Origin: Candidatus Zemynaea palustris
GTDB taxonomy: Bacteria > Vulcanimicrobiota > Vulcanimicrobiia > Vulcanimicrobiales > Vulcanimicrobiaceae
Direction of reading: 5' to 3'
NCBI GenBank assembly: GCA_003134695.1
Contig: PLCB01000013.1
Span: forward strand, 22,010-67,849
Length of the DNA stretch: 45,840 nt
The notes beneath the pieces were generated by a model that was not told the DNA's origin, did no database searches, and was given only the letters and a program-made list of their open reading frames with translations. Both the position numbers and the translations under genes were made by a program. Of this stretch, positions 44,090 to 45,840 are shown one piece after another (within the stretch, counting starts at the first letter, position 1; every line of letters begins with the position of its first letter).

Positions 44090-44098
44090 TTCACTATC

Positions 44099-45028
44099 TC
44101 ATGAATGATGGGATGCAAAAAATTCCCAAAGCACTGCGGTTGCGTCGAGTGCACGCGATGGTTGTTCGAGTCCGATGAGCGAGACGGCAATGGGCGGTGG
44201 CGTTTCGGAGCCAGGCCACTGATGGCCGGCCCCGGCGATCGTGATGAGTTCGACGGTTCGTCCAGCGGCACAATTCGACGTCTCGTAACGCACCGGCGGA
44301 ACCTCGCGCACGCGCGGTGGAGCGCAGGTATCGGTGCTGCGCCAGCGTGCCATCACGTCTGGAACCGACAGGCGCGGCGTCTTGTCGACGCCGGTTCCGA
44401 TGCCGCCGTTGAACGGGACTCGCGTGTCGGTGAGGCCGTGAATTGCAAGCACCGAGGTCGGTTTGGGATGATGGCAAGGAACGGAAAACGTTCCGGCCAC
44501 CGGACCGATCGCCGCAAAAGTCAGCCGCGACTCGCATGCGAGCCGGTAGGTCATCATCGCGCCGTTCGAGATACCGGTCACGTAGACGCGTTTCGAGTCG
44601 ACGTTTTCATCGCGCATCGTTTGCTCGACGAGTGCCGTCAAGAATCCGAGGTCGTCGATCTGCCGCTGCATCGGAAAGCCGCAACACGTTCCGGCGTTCC
44701 AGGCACGGAAGATCCCGTCGGGATACAACGCGACGAAGCCGTATGCGTCGGCGGCTTGATCCCAATGCAAACCGGCTTCGGCTCCCGCACCGCTGCCGTA
44801 ACCGCCGTGTAAAACGACCACCAGCGGAACCGGCGACGTGCGGGCCAATGCGGCCGGGCGATAGACGCGATAAGTGCGCGCGATCCCGCCGAAGGTCGTC
44901 GTCCCGGCACGCGGCGATGCGTTCGGCGCCGGAGCGGCATTCAGGCGCAGCGGGACGAGCGCGCCGCTTGCGATCGCGAGCAACGTGCAGATTACGAACA
45001 CGACCAGCGCGCGGAGAAGGAGCGTCAT
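44099..45028 (-). CDS. Secreted PHB depolymerase/feruloyl esterase-like hydrolase
   Basis: The ATG at 45028 overlaps the imuA stop (ATGA), giving 309 residues with a signal or anchor (residues 4-27, LLRALVVFVICTLLAIASGA). The alpha/beta hydrolase core has the oxyanion segment VVLHGGYGSG, nucleophile Ser154 in GISNGAMM, acid near Asp201 (HGLTDTRVPF) and His269 in GAGHQWPG. This is the LpqC/PHB-depolymerase-like family, which hydrolyses esters such as polyhydroxyalkanoate or feruloyl links; the substrate here is unknown. Four or more Cys (TCCGF, TDTCA) suggest disulfides. Its place between imuA and imuB is unusual, because these two genes are normally adjacent. Confidence 0.9.
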   Translation of the reverse strand: MTLLLRALVVFVICTLLAIASGALVPLRLNAAPAPNASPRAGTTTFGGIARTYRVYRPAALARTSPVPLVVVLHGGYGSGAGAEAGLHWDQAADAYGFVALYPDGIFRAWNAGTCCGFPMQRQIDDLGFLTALVEQTMRDENVDSKRVYVTGISNGAMMTYRLACESRLTFAAIGPVAGTFSVPCHHPKPTSVLAIHGLTDTRVPFNGGIGTGVDKTPRLSVPDVMARWRSTDTCAPPRVREVPPVRYETSNCAAGRTVELITIAGAGHQWPGSETPPPIAVSLIGLEQPSRALDATAVLWEFFASHHS

Positions 45029-45834
45029 AGCGCAATGATCCTCTCCGGCGGTGCCCGTTGCAAGGAAACTTCGGTGAGAAGTTCGCGTTCGCGCGTTGCG
45101 GCGAACGGAACGCCGTCGCCCTCGAACATCGTGCGCGCGAAATGTGCGCGGCGTCCGGGCGCGGCGCGCTTGTGCTTGAGCACGGTCGCTTCGACACCCG
45201 CGCCGGCCAGCGCGCAGAAGAGTCCCGATTCGCCGGCCCAGCGGACGCGCTCGGAACGCAAGCGCACGCGCAACGACGCGAAGTAGCGCAGTTCGTCGGA
45301 GGCCTCGACTCCGAGCGCGACGAGCAGCGCGCCGGCGCGATGCGTGAGGCTCGCCAAGCGCGTCCACGCCGTCGCCCCCAACCGCACCGTCGGGATGATG
45401 ACGACGCCGAACGCCGCCGCGCGCAAGAGGATGTCGGCGGCGCGTGCGACCGCGCTCGGATCCTTCGCAGGGATCACGAGGAGTCGCCGGAGATCGACTC
45501 CCGCCGCCGCCAGCGCGGGCGGATAGAAGGCGCCCTCGCTGCCTTGGGGAGACTCGATCAGCCCGGCGAGGCCGCCGCCGGCAGTCGCCGCCGCCAAGAG
45601 CCGTGCCGCGAGCGCCGAGCGTCCCGAACCAGCCGGCCCTTCAAGCGTCGCGAGCGTTCCGCGCGGAAATCCGCCGCCCAGCGCCGCGTCGAGCTCGCAG
45701 AAGCCCGTTCGCACGACCGCCTCGGCGGCTAAGGTGAAGGCTGCGGGGCTGGCGGCACGGTGGCCGGCCTCCAAGGCAACGCGCAGCCCGGCGAGCGCTT
45801 CGCGGCGAGAATCCGGCGAGACCGAGGCGGCCAT
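45025..45834 (-). CDS. imuA: Mutasome accessory protein ImuA (RecA-like)
   Basis: This protein is 269 residues long. RecA-fold features are TGFCELDAALGGGFPRGTLA, a Walker A-like GPAGSGRSALA with Arg in place of Lys, AFYPPALAAAGVDLRRLLVI and RADILLRAAAFGVVII-type strands. ImuA works with ImuB and DnaE2 in SOS-induced mutagenesis. The start at 45834 lies six bases from the window edge, so any LexA box and an alternative upstream start cannot be seen. Its stop overlaps the esterase start. Confidence 0.88.
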   Translation of the reverse strand: MAASVSPDSRREALAGLRVALEAGHRAASPAAFTLAAEAVVRTGFCELDAALGGGFPRGTLATLEGPAGSGRSALAARLLAAATAGGGLAGLIESPQGSEGAFYPPALAAAGVDLRRLLVIPAKDPSAVARAADILLRAAAFGVVIIPTVRLGATAWTRLASLTHRAGALLVALGVEASDELRYFASLRVRLRSERVRWAGESGLFCALAGAGVEATVLKHKRAAPGRRAHFARTMFEGDGVPFAATRERELLTEVSLQRAPPERIIAL

Positions 45835-45840
45835 GGGGGG

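Overview
The window is high-GC DNA from a didermic-looking bacterium with densely packed genes, many GTG/TTG starts and many ATGA/GTGA stop-start overlaps. Complete min genes, RodA, FtsEX with a LytM peptidase, an RNase E/G, an ImuA/ImuB/DnaE2 mutasome and a Gram-positive-type LexA palindrome are all present. Together they suggest an uncultured-type lineage such as Candidatus Eremiobacterota (WPS-2/Vulcanimicrobiota). That placement is inference from gene content and style, not a computed phylogeny.

Layout. 1-2.8 kb: the end of a DUF58 protein, a SpoIIM-type membrane protein fused to a PstS-like binding domain, and an RDD protein. 2.8-5.8 kb: a DUF697-like membrane protein and an M48 metalloprotease. 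6.0-10.2 kb: minC, two consecutive minD genes, minE and rodA. 10.7-13.3 kb: an RNase E/G with a very basic tail, preceded by a repeat-bearing leader region. 13.4-19.1 kb (minus strand): ftsE-ftsX-M23 peptidase-two S41 proteases. 19.2-21.2 kb: an acyl-CoA dehydrogenase and an exported peroxiredoxin.

21.4-29.1 kb is the accessory highlight. It is a tightly coupled four-gene operon: a multi-domain TIR protein, an nSTAND1 NTPase module, a winged-helix/transmembrane/WD40 protein that continues the NTPase in the next reading frame, and a secreted DUF6531/YD-repeat protein. It looks like an NTPase-gated, TIR-effector conflict system with an envelope-facing partner.

29.1-38.4 kb (minus strand): a YhaN/YhaO-like ATPase-nuclease pair, a dienelactone hydrolase, a cysteine-synthase-fold enzyme, a small secreted protein, and DnaE2 under a perfect LexA palindrome. 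38.4-39.7 kb: two tandem secreted paralogues of unknown function. 39.8-41.2 kb: an aldo/keto reductase and a VOC protein. 41.2-45.8 kb (minus strand): imuA, a secreted esterase, imuB, a dienoyl-CoA-reductase-like SDR and a frameshifted GNAT acetyltransferase, spaced like one operon. No rRNA, tRNA, CRISPR array or insertion sequence was recognised.
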